A DNA stretch of 7,827 nucleotides from NCBI GenBank assembly GCA_045586385.1, contig JAZNAE010000042.1, forward strand, positions 1 to 7,827, written 5' to 3'. Position numbers and translations under genes: made by a program. The DNA comes from Suilimivivens sp045586385. Its GTDB lineage: Bacteria > Bacillota > Clostridia > Lachnospirales > Lachnospiraceae. Shown one piece after another: positions 1 to 5,898 of the stretch (position 1 is its first letter; the number at the start of each line of letters is the position of its first letter). The notes under the pieces are model-generated. The model saw only the letters and a program-made list of their open reading frames with translations. It did no database searches and was not told the DNA's origin.

Positions 1-759
1 GGTATGATTGTATCCCCTCCAAAAGCAGGTAAGACGACGCTGCTTAAAGATGTGGCCAAATCTATTAAGAGAAATGCACCTGAAGTACATCTGATTATTC
101 TTCTGATTGATGAAAGACCGGAAGAAGTTACGGATATTAAGGAAGCAATTGAAGGACCTAACGTTGAGGTCATTTATTCCACTTTTGATGAGTTGCCGGA
201 ACATCACAAGAGAGTTTCCGAAATGGTCATTGAGAGAGGAAAACGATTGGTTGAGCATAATAAAGATGTTATGATTTTAATTGATAGTATTACAAGACTT
301 ACCCGTGCTTACAACCAAACAGTTCCGCCCAGCGGACGTACCTTATCAGGTGGTCTTGATCCGGCCGCACTTCATATGCCCAAGCGTTTCTTCGGTGCTG
401 CCAGAAACATGAGAGAGGGAGGATCCCTTACCATTCTTGCAACAGCGCTTGTGGATACGGGAAGTAAGATGGATGATGTAGTGTATGAAGAATTTAAGGG
501 AACCGGTAATATGGAACTGGTGCTTGACCGTAAGCTTTCCGAAAAGAGAGTGTTCCCGGCAATCGATATTCCAAAATCCGGTACAAGAAGAGAGGATTTG
601 CTTCTTTCCCAGGATGAACTGGAAGCAATCAACATTATCCGTAAAGCGCTTAACGGTTTAAAAGCGGAGGAAGCAGTGGATAAGATTCTCGACATGTTTG
701 CAAGAACCAGAAACAATCAGGAATTTGTAAACATGGTGAAAAAAATGAAATTTATATAA
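1..759 (+). CDS. rho: Transcription termination factor Rho, C-terminal ATPase part (5' truncated by window edge)
   Basis: Rho is a homohexameric RNA-dependent ATPase that translocates along nascent RNA and releases transcripts from RNA polymerase. Only the C-terminal RecA-like motor domain is present: the frame is open from base 1, so the codon GGT precedes the first visible Met and the N-terminal RNA-binding domain lies outside the window. Visible motifs are Walker A (PPKAGKTT, immediately at the left edge), the catalytic-glutamate segment (LIDERPEEVTD), Walker B (VMILIDSITRLTRAYN) and the secondary RNA-binding/arginine-finger region (GTGNMEL, EKRVFPAIDIPKSGTRRED). All match E. coli Rho almost position for position. 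The gene ends with TAA and is followed by a new promoter rather than a terminator. The internal ATG at base 4 is not the true start. Identification is essentially certain; only the N-terminal architecture, which in Clostridia often carries insertions, is unknown. Confidence 0.97.
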   Translation, partial: GMIVSPPKAGKTTLLKDVAKSIKRNAPEVHLIILLIDERPEEVTDIKEAIEGPNVEVIYSTFDELPEHHKRVSEMVIERGKRLVEHNKDVMILIDSITRLTRAYNQTVPPSGRTLSGGLDPAALHMPKRFFGAARNMREGGSLTILATALVDTGSKMDDVVYEEFKGTGNMELVLDRKLSEKRVFPAIDIPKSGTRREDLLLSQDELEAINIIRKALNGLKAEEAVDKILDMFARTRNNQEFVNMVKKMKFI

Positions 760-768
760 GAAAAGTGC

Positions 769-797
769 TTGCATACTGAGATAAGCTATGTTACAAT
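769..797 (+). promoter_or_regulatory. SigA-type promoter for rpmE
   Basis: TTGCAT (769-774), a 17-nt spacer and TACAAT (792-797), with a TG one base upstream of the -10 (extended -10). This is one of the best promoter matches in the window. It starts 10 bp after the rho stop codon and predicts transcription from about 804, giving a 5' leader of about 70 nt before rpmE. It makes rpmE independent of rho readthrough. Confidence 0.8.
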
Positions 798-803
798 TAA
801 AAA

Positions 804-872
804 GCTGTTTCGAGTGAAGCAGTATGGATGAGAACGAATACAGAAACATAGTTTTTATAGAGAGGTGAAAAA
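804..872 (+). promoter_or_regulatory. rpmE 5' leader, possible ribosomal-protein leader structure
   Basis: The predicted 5' UTR can fold with TGTTTC (806-811) against GAAACA (843-848), enclosing a second short helix of GTAT (822-825) against ATAC (838-841). The ribosome binding site AGAGGTG (861-867) follows 5 nt before the rpmE ATG. L31 genes in Firmicutes are known to have autoregulatory leader motifs, so a protein-binding leader is plausible. I could not confirm that this leader matches that motif, and the helices are short. Confidence 0.35.
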
Positions 873-1079
873 ATGAAAGAAGGAATTCATCCTGAGTACT
901 ATCAGGCAACTGTAACTTGCAACTGCGGTAACACATTTGTAACAGGTTCAACCAAGAAAGATATTCACGTTGAAGTTTGTTCTAAGTGCCATTCATTCTA
1001 CACAGGTCAGCAGAAGGCTGCTAGAGCTGATGGACGTATTGATAAGTTCAACAGAAAGTATGGTGTAGAAAGCAAATAA
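873..1079 (+). CDS. rpmE: 50S ribosomal protein L31 (zinc-binding type)
   Basis: A 68-residue protein of the large ribosomal subunit, where L31 bridges the central protuberance and the small-subunit head. It begins MKEGIHPEYYQATVTCNCG, typical of bacterial L31. The zinc ligands are present: C16 and C18 (CxC) with C36 and C39 (CxxC), so this is the C+ form rather than the cysteine-free paralogue used under zinc starvation. The C-terminal DKFNRKYG segment is also family-typical. The start is fixed by AGAGGTG 5 nt upstream and by family length. The gene is transcribed from its own promoter and followed by an intrinsic terminator, so it is largely a monocistronic unit between rho and the DUF1385 gene. 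Confidence 0.97.
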   Translation: MKEGIHPEYYQATVTCNCGNTFVTGSTKKDIHVEVCSKCHSFYTGQQKAARADGRIDKFNRKYGVESK

Positions 1080-1087
1080 GTATGTAC

Positions 1088-1123
1088 AAAAAGGTTGAGG
1101 TGTTATATCTCAACCTTTTCTTC
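1088..1123 (+). terminator. Rho-independent terminator after rpmE
   Basis: GGTTGAG (1093-1099) pairs with CTCAACC (1109-1115) around a 9-nt loop. The flanking AAAA (1089-1092) and TTTT (1116-1119) extend the stem to 11 bp, and the tract reads TTTTCTTC. It lies 9 nt past the rpmE stop and only 21 nt before the next start codon. I see no new promoter in that short gap, so the downstream genes probably depend on readthrough or on a promoter inside rpmE. Confidence 0.85.
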
Positions 1124-1143
1124 ATTGATACAGGAGGTACAAA

Positions 1144-2148
1144 ATGAGAAGGAGAAAGAGACGTAGTCATTATTCCGGAATCGGCGGACAGGCGGTTTTG
1201 GAAGGCGTGATGATGAAAAATAAAGACGATTACGCGGTGGCGATTCGAAAGAGCAACGGAGAAATTGATGTAGAGGTTGATGTTTTCCGCGGAACGCTTC
1301 ATGGCAAGAAGATTACGAAGGTTCCTTTTATCAGAGGCGTATTTAACTTTATTGATTCTATGAGACTGGGAATGAAGACTATCAACTATTCAGCATCTTT
1401 TTACGATGATGAAGAAGCGAAAGAAACCGTGATAGATAAGGCACTTAACAAGTTGTCAGGCGGTAAGGGCGAAAAGATTATGACAACGCTTGTCACAATT
1501 CTTTCTGTGGCACTTGCAGTGGGACTGTTCATTTTATTGCCGTATTTTCTTTCTTCCCTGCTTGATGATTATGTAAGAAACGCATCCCTGCTGGCACTTA
1601 TAGAAGGTGCTATCAGAATTGTGATTTTCCTTTTATATATTATTGCGATTAGTTTAATGAAAGATATTCACAGATTGTACCAGTATCACGGAGCAGAGCA
1701 TAAATGTATTAATTGTATTGAAAAGGGACGTCCGCTTACTGTGCATAATGTAATGAGAAGTTCCAGAATCCACAAGCGCTGTGGAACCAGTTTTATGTTT
1801 TTGGTAGTGTTTGTAAGTATTATTTTGTTTTTCTTTATCCGGGTAGACAATCCTGCATACAGAATTTTATTCAGAATTGCACTGATTCCGGTCATTGCGG
1901 GAATTTCCTATGAGATTATCCGTTTGGCAGGCAGAAGTAATAATTTTCTTGTGCTATTGATATCAGCTCCGGGACTGCTTCTTCAGAGACTTACCACGAA
2001 GGAGCCTGATGAGGGCATGGTAGAAGTGGCAATTGCATCTGTGGAGGCTATCTTTGATTGGAAGGCCTTTTTAAAGGATGAATTCGGATATGAAGTAGAT
2101 GAATCCTGGATGCGGGATGAAGCAGGTGAAGAGAGTAGTGAAGTGTGA
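1144..2148 (+). CDS. DUF1385 family integral membrane protein (YqhQ-like)
   Basis: A 334-residue protein of the DUF1385 family (Bacillus YqhQ type), described as a predicted metal-dependent enzyme but without a proven function that I know of. The N-terminus carries the family signature GGQAVLEGVMM (residues 14-24). Hydrophobic segments are at about 113-137, 149-171, 217-233, 240-258 and possibly 266-283. Between the second and third lies the conserved HGAEHKCINCIE motif (from residue 182) and RIHKRCGTSF (C213 in CGTSF), whose His, Glu and Cys residues are plausible metal ligands. A very basic start (MRRRKRR) suggests a cytoplasmic N-terminus. AGGAGG (1132-1137) is 6 nt before the ATG, so the start is firm. 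The gene overlaps prmC at its 3' end, and DUF1385 genes commonly sit beside prmC and prfA in Clostridia, which argues for shared transcription. Role in translation or envelope is unknown. Confidence 0.9.
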   Translation: MRRRKRRSHYSGIGGQAVLEGVMMKNKDDYAVAIRKSNGEIDVEVDVFRGTLHGKKITKVPFIRGVFNFIDSMRLGMKTINYSASFYDDEEAKETVIDKALNKLSGGKGEKIMTTLVTILSVALAVGLFILLPYFLSSLLDDYVRNASLLALIEGAIRIVIFLLYIIAISLMKDIHRLYQYHGAEHKCINCIEKGRPLTVHNVMRSSRIHKRCGTSFMFLVVFVSIILFFFIRVDNPAYRILFRIALIPVIAGISYEIIRLAGRSNNFLVLLISAPGLLLQRLTTKEPDEGMVEVAIASVEAIFDWKAFLKDEFGYEVDESWMRDEAGEESSEV

Positions 2149-2983
2149 TTCATATCAGGAATTGTATAAATGGGGCTGTGAGGAACTTATCCTGGCAAAG
2201 ATAGAAGAAGCTGTATTGGATGCGCGCCTTTTGCTGGAGGAGGTTTGTCATACCGATAGGAATTATCTGCTCGTGCATGGAGAAAATCCTGTTTTAGAGG
2301 AACAAAAGCAGGCATATGCCGCATTTATTGAGCAGAGGAAAAAGCATATACCAATTCAACATATCATAGGGTATCAGGAATTTATGGGGCTTCGCTTTAA
2401 GGTAAGTCCCGATGTGCTGATTCCCAGACAGGATACGGAAGTATTGGTGGAAGAGGTGATGCGTTATCTGCATGACGGAATGCGTATATTGGATATGTGT
2501 ACCGGAAGTGGGTGTATTTTGCTCAGCCTTTTGCATTATTCCAATGACTGCGAAGGAGTTGGATGTGATATATCAGAGAAGGCATTGGCCGTTGCAAAGG
2601 AAAATGCAAGAGCCCTGAACAAAGAAGCAATTTTTATTCAAAGTGATTTGTTTGATAAAATAGATGGGAAATTTGAAATAATCGTTTCCAATCCACCGTA
2701 CATCCCCACAAGTGTTATTGATACACTGATGCCGGAAGTAAAAGACCATGAACCTTTTGGCGCGTTAGACGGTAAGGAAGACGGACTTTTCTTTTATAGG
2801 AAGATTATTGCGAAAGCACCGGAGTATTTACATCCCGGCGGCATGCTCTTTTTTGAGATTGGATGTGAGCAGGCAGAGGATGTGTCGGAATGTATGCGAG
2901 AAGCCGGATACAGGGATATTACTGTGTGTAAGGATCTTGCAGGCCTTGACAGGGTAGTGTACGGAACTAAAAATATGTTTTAA
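2138..2983 (+). CDS. prmC: Peptide chain release factor N5-glutamine methyltransferase PrmC (HemK)
   Basis: An S-adenosylmethionine-dependent enzyme that methylates the GGQ glutamine of release factors RF1 and RF2, improving termination. The N-terminal helical release-factor-binding domain (KWGCEEL...DARLLLEEV) is followed by LIPRQDTEVLVEEV, SAM motif I DMCTGSGC (from residue 119 with this start) and the catalytic NPPY (185-188), close to its E. coli position; ALDGKEDGLFFYRKI is also family-typical. Three starts are possible: ATG 2099, ATG 2117 and GTG 2138. I favour GTG 2138 because AGGTGA (2124-2129) lies 8 nt upstream and the resulting 281 residues align best with the family, whose members begin about 8 residues before the KWG motif. 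ATG 2117 (288 aa) has only a weak GGA upstream and remains possible. The gene overlaps the DUF1385 stop by 11 bp and ends 33 bp before prfA, its substrate. Confidence 0.95.
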   Translation: MKCDSYQELYKWGCEELILAKIEEAVLDARLLLEEVCHTDRNYLLVHGENPVLEEQKQAYAAFIEQRKKHIPIQHIIGYQEFMGLRFKVSPDVLIPRQDTEVLVEEVMRYLHDGMRILDMCTGSGCILLSLLHYSNDCEGVGCDISEKALAVAKENARALNKEAIFIQSDLFDKIDGKFEIIVSNPPYIPTSVIDTLMPEVKDHEPFGALDGKEDGLFFYRKIIAKAPEYLHPGGMLFFEIGCEQAEDVSECMREAGYRDITVCKDLAGLDRVVYGTKNMF

Positions 2984-3016
2984 AGAGTGTCCCATGGGCA
3001 CAGAAATGAGGGAAAA

Positions 3017-4090
3017 ATGTTTGACAGATTAGAGGATATTTTGATTCATTTTGAGGAAATTATGAATGAATTAAATGAGCCTGACGTGACAGCAAATCAG
3101 GAGCGGTTCAGATCACTTATGAAAGAACAAAGTGACTTAACACCGCTTGTGGAAGCATATAAAGAATATAAGAAGTGCAAGCAGGATGTGGAAGATTCAC
3201 TTGCGATGCTGGAAACAGAATCCGATGATGATATGAAGGAAATGCTTAAGGAAGAATTAAACGGCGGAAAGAAGCGTATTGAAGAACTTGAGCAGGAACT
3301 GAAGATTCTTTTATTACCCAAGGATCCTAACGATGATAAAAACGTTATCGTAGAAATAAGAGCAGGTGCAGGTGGTGACGAAGCGGCTCTTTTTGCAGCA
3401 GAAATGTATCGTCTTTATGTGCATTATGCAGAAGGTCAGCGCTGGAAAGTAGAAACCATGAATGTGGACGAAATCGGCATCGGTGGTATGAAGGAAGTAA
3501 ACTTTATGATTTCCGGACAGGGTGCTTATTCCAAATTGAAATACGAAAGCGGTGTACATCGTGTACAGCGTGTTCCGGAAACGGAATCCGGCGGACGTAT
3601 CCATACTTCCACCATCAGTGTGGCGGTAATGCCGGAAGTAGACGATGACATTGATATTGTAATTGATGATAAGGATATCCGTATTGACGTAATGCGTGCC
3701 TCCGGTAACGGTGGTCAGTGTGTCAATACCACAGACTCAGCGGTCCGGCTGACACATTACCCTACAGGAATCGTGGTATACAGCCAGACAGAGAAGTCCC
3801 AGCTTCAGAACAAGGCGAAAGCATTCGCACTGCTGAAAGCGAAACTCTATGACATTGAGCAGCAGCAGAGGCATGATGCGGAAGCAGAACTTCGAAGAAG
3901 CCAGATTGGTACCGGTGACCGTTCCGAGAAGATCCGTACCTATAACTTTCCCCAGGGCCGTGTAACCGACCATCGTATAGGTCTTACATTATATAAGCTT
4001 GATAAGATTATGAATGGGGATATCCAGGAAATCATCGACGGCTGTATTTCAGCAGACCAGGCAGCGAAACTCGCAAAGATGAACGACTAA
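3017..4090 (+). CDS. prfA: Peptide chain release factor 1 (RF1)
   Basis: RF1 recognises UAA and UAG in the ribosomal A site and triggers peptide release. The 357-residue length matches the family (about 356-360). The N-terminal helical domain is followed by GAGGDEAALFAAEMYRLY, the tripeptide codon-reading motif P-E-T at residues 187-189 (the P-x-T of RF1, not the SPF of RF2), and the catalytic GGQ at 232-234 within RASGNGGQCVNTTDSAVRLTH. GGQ is the target of PrmC, encoded just upstream. The frame is open back to a GTG at 2987, but ATG 3017 is preferred: GAGG (3008-3011) is 5 nt upstream and MFDRLEDI matches family N-termini. A terminator follows 22 bp after the stop, so prfA closes the cluster. 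Confidence 0.97.
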   Translation: MFDRLEDILIHFEEIMNELNEPDVTANQERFRSLMKEQSDLTPLVEAYKEYKKCKQDVEDSLAMLETESDDDMKEMLKEELNGGKKRIEELEQELKILLLPKDPNDDKNVIVEIRAGAGGDEAALFAAEMYRLYVHYAEGQRWKVETMNVDEIGIGGMKEVNFMISGQGAYSKLKYESGVHRVQRVPETESGGRIHTSTISVAVMPEVDDDIDIVIDDKDIRIDVMRASGNGGQCVNTTDSAVRLTHYPTGIVVYSQTEKSQLQNKAKAFALLKAKLYDIEQQQRHDAEAELRRSQIGTGDRSEKIRTYNFPQGRVTDHRIGLTLYKLDKIMNGDIQEIIDGCISADQAAKLAKMND

Positions 4091-4111
4091 GCTATGAGTG
4101 CAGAATAAATG

Positions 4112-4157
4112 AAAGAGCGATTGGACTGCTTGCAGGACGAATCGTTCTTTTGTTTTA
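4112..4157 (+). terminator. Rho-independent terminator after prfA
   Basis: AAAGAGCGATT (4112-4122) pairs fully with AATCGTTCTTT (4140-4150), with one G-U pair. The 17-nt loop itself contains a small CTG/CAG hairpin (4126-4128 with 4133-4135). A T-rich tract TTTTGTTTTATTC follows. The position 22 bp past the prfA stop fits the end of the translation-factor operon. Confidence 0.87.
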
Positions 4158-4167
4158 TTCTATAAGA

Positions 4168-4229
4168 ATGCAAACGAACACTGAAAGGCGAAAGTACGAA
4201 GTACGAAGCCTTGAAGTGAACGGTTGCAT
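4168..4229. repeat. 62-nt symmetric hairpin with internal loops (structured element, left half)
   Basis: Arms pair in register over the whole length: ATGCAA/TTGCAT (4168-4173 with 4224-4229), CG/CG, CACT/AGTG (4179-4182 with 4215-4218), AAGGC/GCCTT (4185-4189 with 4208-4212) and GTAC/GTAC (4194-4197 with 4201-4204) closed by a GAA triloop. Between the helices are symmetric internal loops A/G, AA/AA and GA/GA; the last could form tandem sheared G-A pairs. There is no T-tract on either strand, so this is not an ordinary terminator. It begins 11 bp after the prfA terminator tract. It could be a REP-like extragenic palindrome or a structured RNA; I cannot tell which. Confidence 0.6.
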
Positions 4230-4230
4230 G

Positions 4231-4314
4231 GCACTCATAGCGTGTGCAGATGGTATGTGAGTCAAACGCTCACCAGCGGAAACGCGAAGCGTTTTCGCAG
4301 GTGAGCGTTCGTGC
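4231..4314. repeat. Stable long hairpin with C-GAA-G cap (structured element, right half)
   Basis: The core stem runs AACGCTCACC (4265-4274) against GGTGAGCGTT (4300-4309), one A/A mismatch, GCG/CGC (4276-4278 with 4296-4298), a G-T pair, then AAACGC/GCGTTT (4280-4285 with 4289-4294) with loop GAA. This gives about 20 paired positions. Outside it, ACTCA (4233-4237) can pair with TGAGT (4258-4262), or GCAC (4231-4234) with GTGC (4311-4314). It starts one base after the preceding hairpin and has the same apical C-GAA-G triloop. No T-run follows, which argues against a simple terminator. The GC-rich composition contrasts with the AT-rich spacer around it. Confidence 0.6.
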
Positions 4315-4350
4315 TAGTTGATGTGTAAATCATTCATTTCTTCCCTGTCA

Positions 4351-4606
4351 AAGTATCTAAAGTATCTATACAAAAAGACTTTTTCGCCAGAATCCATTTT
4401 TCTATAATTCAGAGCTGATTTTGAACCTTTTTTGATGCGCTGGGTATCTATGTAGAATAATTTAATGGTCAGATTCCATTAAAATTAAAAAGTGGTATCT
4501 TAGAGCAAATTTTTTCTGTATAGATACCCAAAGCAGTAATAATACACATTTTTCAAGGGGATTTTAAGCGAAAAAGGATTCTGGAAAGAAGATTTTTCCC
4601 CATAGA
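4351..4606. repeat. About 240-nt imperfect co-axial palindrome with GTATCT repeats (foldback element)
   Basis: Several inverted pairs share one centre (about 4485.5). They are TCTAT (4365-4369) with ATAGA (4602-4606); CCAGAATCC (4387-4395) with GGATTCTGG (4576-4584), extended by TTTTTC (4397-4402) with GAAAAA (4570-4575) across one bulged A; and TGGGTATCTAT (4441-4451) with ATAGATACCCA (4520-4530). Between 4452 and 4519 the arms still match at roughly half the positions. A competing small stem, TTTAATGG/CCATTAAA (4461-4468 with 4476-4483), lies off-centre. GTATCT occurs at 4353, 4362, 4444 and 4495 and inverted at 4522; the first two are a tandem 9-nt repeat AAGTATCTA. No coding frame of note lies here. 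It resembles a decayed MITE or foldback element, or a structured RNA. Confidence 0.55.
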
Positions 4607-4639
4607 CCGTAAAAGCGTTGTGTGTTATGGAGTTGATAC

Positions 4640-5191
4640 TTATTCTACCAATTTCTTTCCGGCTTCATAAGCACGCTCAAATAATTCTTTAGGGATTTCA
4701 TAATCCGGAGCGGTATTTCCGTAAACCAGCAGACTTTCAATCAAATCCCAACCATAGAGTTTAAAGAATCCGTTAGTGGTTTTGATTGCGTCAGAGAAAA
4801 GCTTGCTATCCGGATTTGCCTGGGCATAAACAGTTACTGCTTTTTTGCCGGGGAAACGTGGAACAAATGCATCGCCAACCATAGGATACATGCGGTCGAT
4901 CCATTGTTTTGCCTGTCCGCTGACATTTCCGAAATAAATCGGAAAGCCGGCAACAATGCCATCAGCACTTTTAATATCCTCATACATTGGATGTAATTTA
5001 TCTTTGATAGCGCAGTCTTCATGGCTACGGCAATAAAAGCAACCCTGACATCCCTTTATACCTTCTTCATTAAGGTTGTAGATGACAACGTCAGCACCTG
5101 CGGATTTGGCACCATCCAAAACACATTTCGCCAGATGTGCAGTGTAGCCGTTTTCTCTGGGACTGCCTAAAAAAGCAAGTATTTTACTCAT
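4640..5191 (-). CDS. Flavodoxin-fold NAD(P)H-dependent oxidoreductase / iron-sulfur flavoprotein-like
   Basis: A 183-residue cytoplasmic protein of the flavodoxin-like / NADPH-dependent FMN reductase family. It starts MSKILAFLGSPRENGYTAHLA, in which GSPRENGYT is the FMN-phosphate-binding loop, and continues with GIVAGFPIYFGNVSGQAKQWIDR, the flavin-contacting segment typical of the family. Residues 48-60 form C-x2-C-x2-C-x5-C, matching the compact cysteine motif of archaeal/clostridial iron-sulfur flavoproteins, so a [4Fe-4S] cluster beside FMN is plausible. Substrate is unknown; electron transfer, quinone or oxidative-stress roles are possible. The start is fixed by AGGAG (plus-strand 5200-5204) 8 nt upstream. 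It is monocistronic on this strand and divergent from the 5328 gene. No clear intrinsic terminator lies directly downstream; the palindrome at 4365-4606 is the only structure there. Confidence 0.87.
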   Translation of the reverse strand: MSKILAFLGSPRENGYTAHLAKCVLDGAKSAGADVVIYNLNEEGIKGCQGCFYCRSHEDCAIKDKLHPMYEDIKSADGIVAGFPIYFGNVSGQAKQWIDRMYPMVGDAFVPRFPGKKAVTVYAQANPDSKLFSDAIKTTNGFFKLYGWDLIESLLVYGNTAPDYEIPKELFERAYEAGKKLVE

Positions 5192-5212
5192 GATAAATTC
5201 TCCTTTGCACGA

Positions 5213-5268
5213 TTGCGATGACTTGTTTCATGTATATAATGATATAATTATTTTATCACACTTTACAA
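5213..5268. promoter_or_regulatory. Divergent promoter region with a PerR-box-like palindrome
   Basis: A 19-bp palindrome (5240-5258) reads TGATA-t-AAT-t-ATT-t-TATCA, with 8 of 9 positions symmetric about 5249. Its central 15 bp agree with 11 of 14 fixed positions of the known PerR box TTATAATnATTATAA. A + strand promoter candidate, TTGCGA (5213-5218) with a 16-nt spacer and TATAAT (5235-5240), abuts it. A minus-strand candidate has TTGTAA (plus-strand 5263-5268) with TATATC or TATCAT at 16 or 18 nt, inside the palindrome. The AT-richness of the stretch makes chance matches likely, so promoters and operator are tentative. Confidence 0.4.
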
Positions 5269-5327
5269 CTCTATTCCATCTGGTGTAAGATGTTTGGTGT
5301 ACAATGAATAAACGGAGGAGAAATACT

Positions 5328-5879
5328 ATGATTACAATCGGTATCATGGCACTTTTTTTAGGGGTATATTCCTTGTTAATGTTAAGGAAGGTAGAAGATA
5401 AAAGAAGGATTTTTTATAATATGAATGCATATGTAGGGGCAATTCTTCTTATTATAGTAGGATGTTGCGCACTGCTTCGGTCAGCAGATATGGAAGAACC
5501 ATTAAAACAAATGTTACTTATGCTTTTTGCGATGGCACTGAGTGTGATTTTTATATTATATGGACTTGTGTTGGTTGCATTACCCATTTTCTTTGGAAAG
5601 CAGGTTGACGGAAAATTATTGCAATATAATATTAAACTGGAAAAAAATTATCACGGACTTTTTGAATATATCGTTGATGGAAAACGTTTTGAGGCAGAAT
5701 CGGAAAAAATAAAAAAGGGTAAGAGGAAAAATTTCGAAGAAGGAAAGAGTTATCCAATCTGGATAAATTACAAATATCCTGAGATGTGTAGATTAAACCG
5801 CTACACGGAATGTATTATTGGTGTGATTTATCTGATTGCAGGAGTAGCCTTATTTATTATGTCGACATCGCGTATGTAA
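5328..5879 (+). CDS. Integral membrane protein with DUF3592-like architecture, function unknown
   Basis: A 183-residue hypothetical membrane protein. Hydrophobic segments lie at about 1-18, 34-52, 66-90 and 161-180. Between the third and fourth is a soluble domain (about 93-158) with YIVDGKRFEAES and EEGKSYPIWINYKYPE. This pattern, a short beta domain with a xYxVDGKxY-like strand and a later GKxYPIWxNxxxP strand flanked by membrane helices, is typical of DUF3592 proteins; the family call is by pattern, not a search. An upstream in-frame ATG at 5304 exists, but GGAGGAG (5314-5320) sits 7 nt before ATG 5328, which is clearly the better start. The hydrolase gene begins 19 nt after its stop with its own ribosome binding site, so the two are probably one operon. 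Confidence 0.75.
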   Translation: MITIGIMALFLGVYSLLMLRKVEDKRRIFYNMNAYVGAILLIIVGCCALLRSADMEEPLKQMLLMLFAMALSVIFILYGLVLVALPIFFGKQVDGKLLQYNIKLEKNYHGLFEYIVDGKRFEAESEKIKKGKRKNFEEGKSYPIWINYKYPEMCRLNRYTECIIGVIYLIAGVALFIMSTSRM

Positions 5880-5898
5880 ATAGCGGAGAGCAATGATT

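Noticed and set aside
372..716. A 114-codon minus-strand open frame inside rho
   Set aside because: It lies entirely within the conserved Rho ATPase domain and its protein is Ser/Leu-rich antisense-type sequence.
4265..4309. The GC-rich hairpin as a second prfA terminator
   Set aside because: The stem is strong but is followed by CGTGCTAG rather than a T-run, and a complete terminator already exists at 4112-4157.
4351..4368. Start of a CRISPR-like array (tandem AAGTATCTA)
   Set aside because: Repeats are only 9 nt, directly adjacent with no spacers, and no cas gene is present.
4158..4639. A small gene or tRNA in the 480-bp gap
   Set aside because: No frame with a ribosome binding site and reasonable length, and no cloverleaf with T-loop consensus was seen; the stretch is dominated by inverted repeats.
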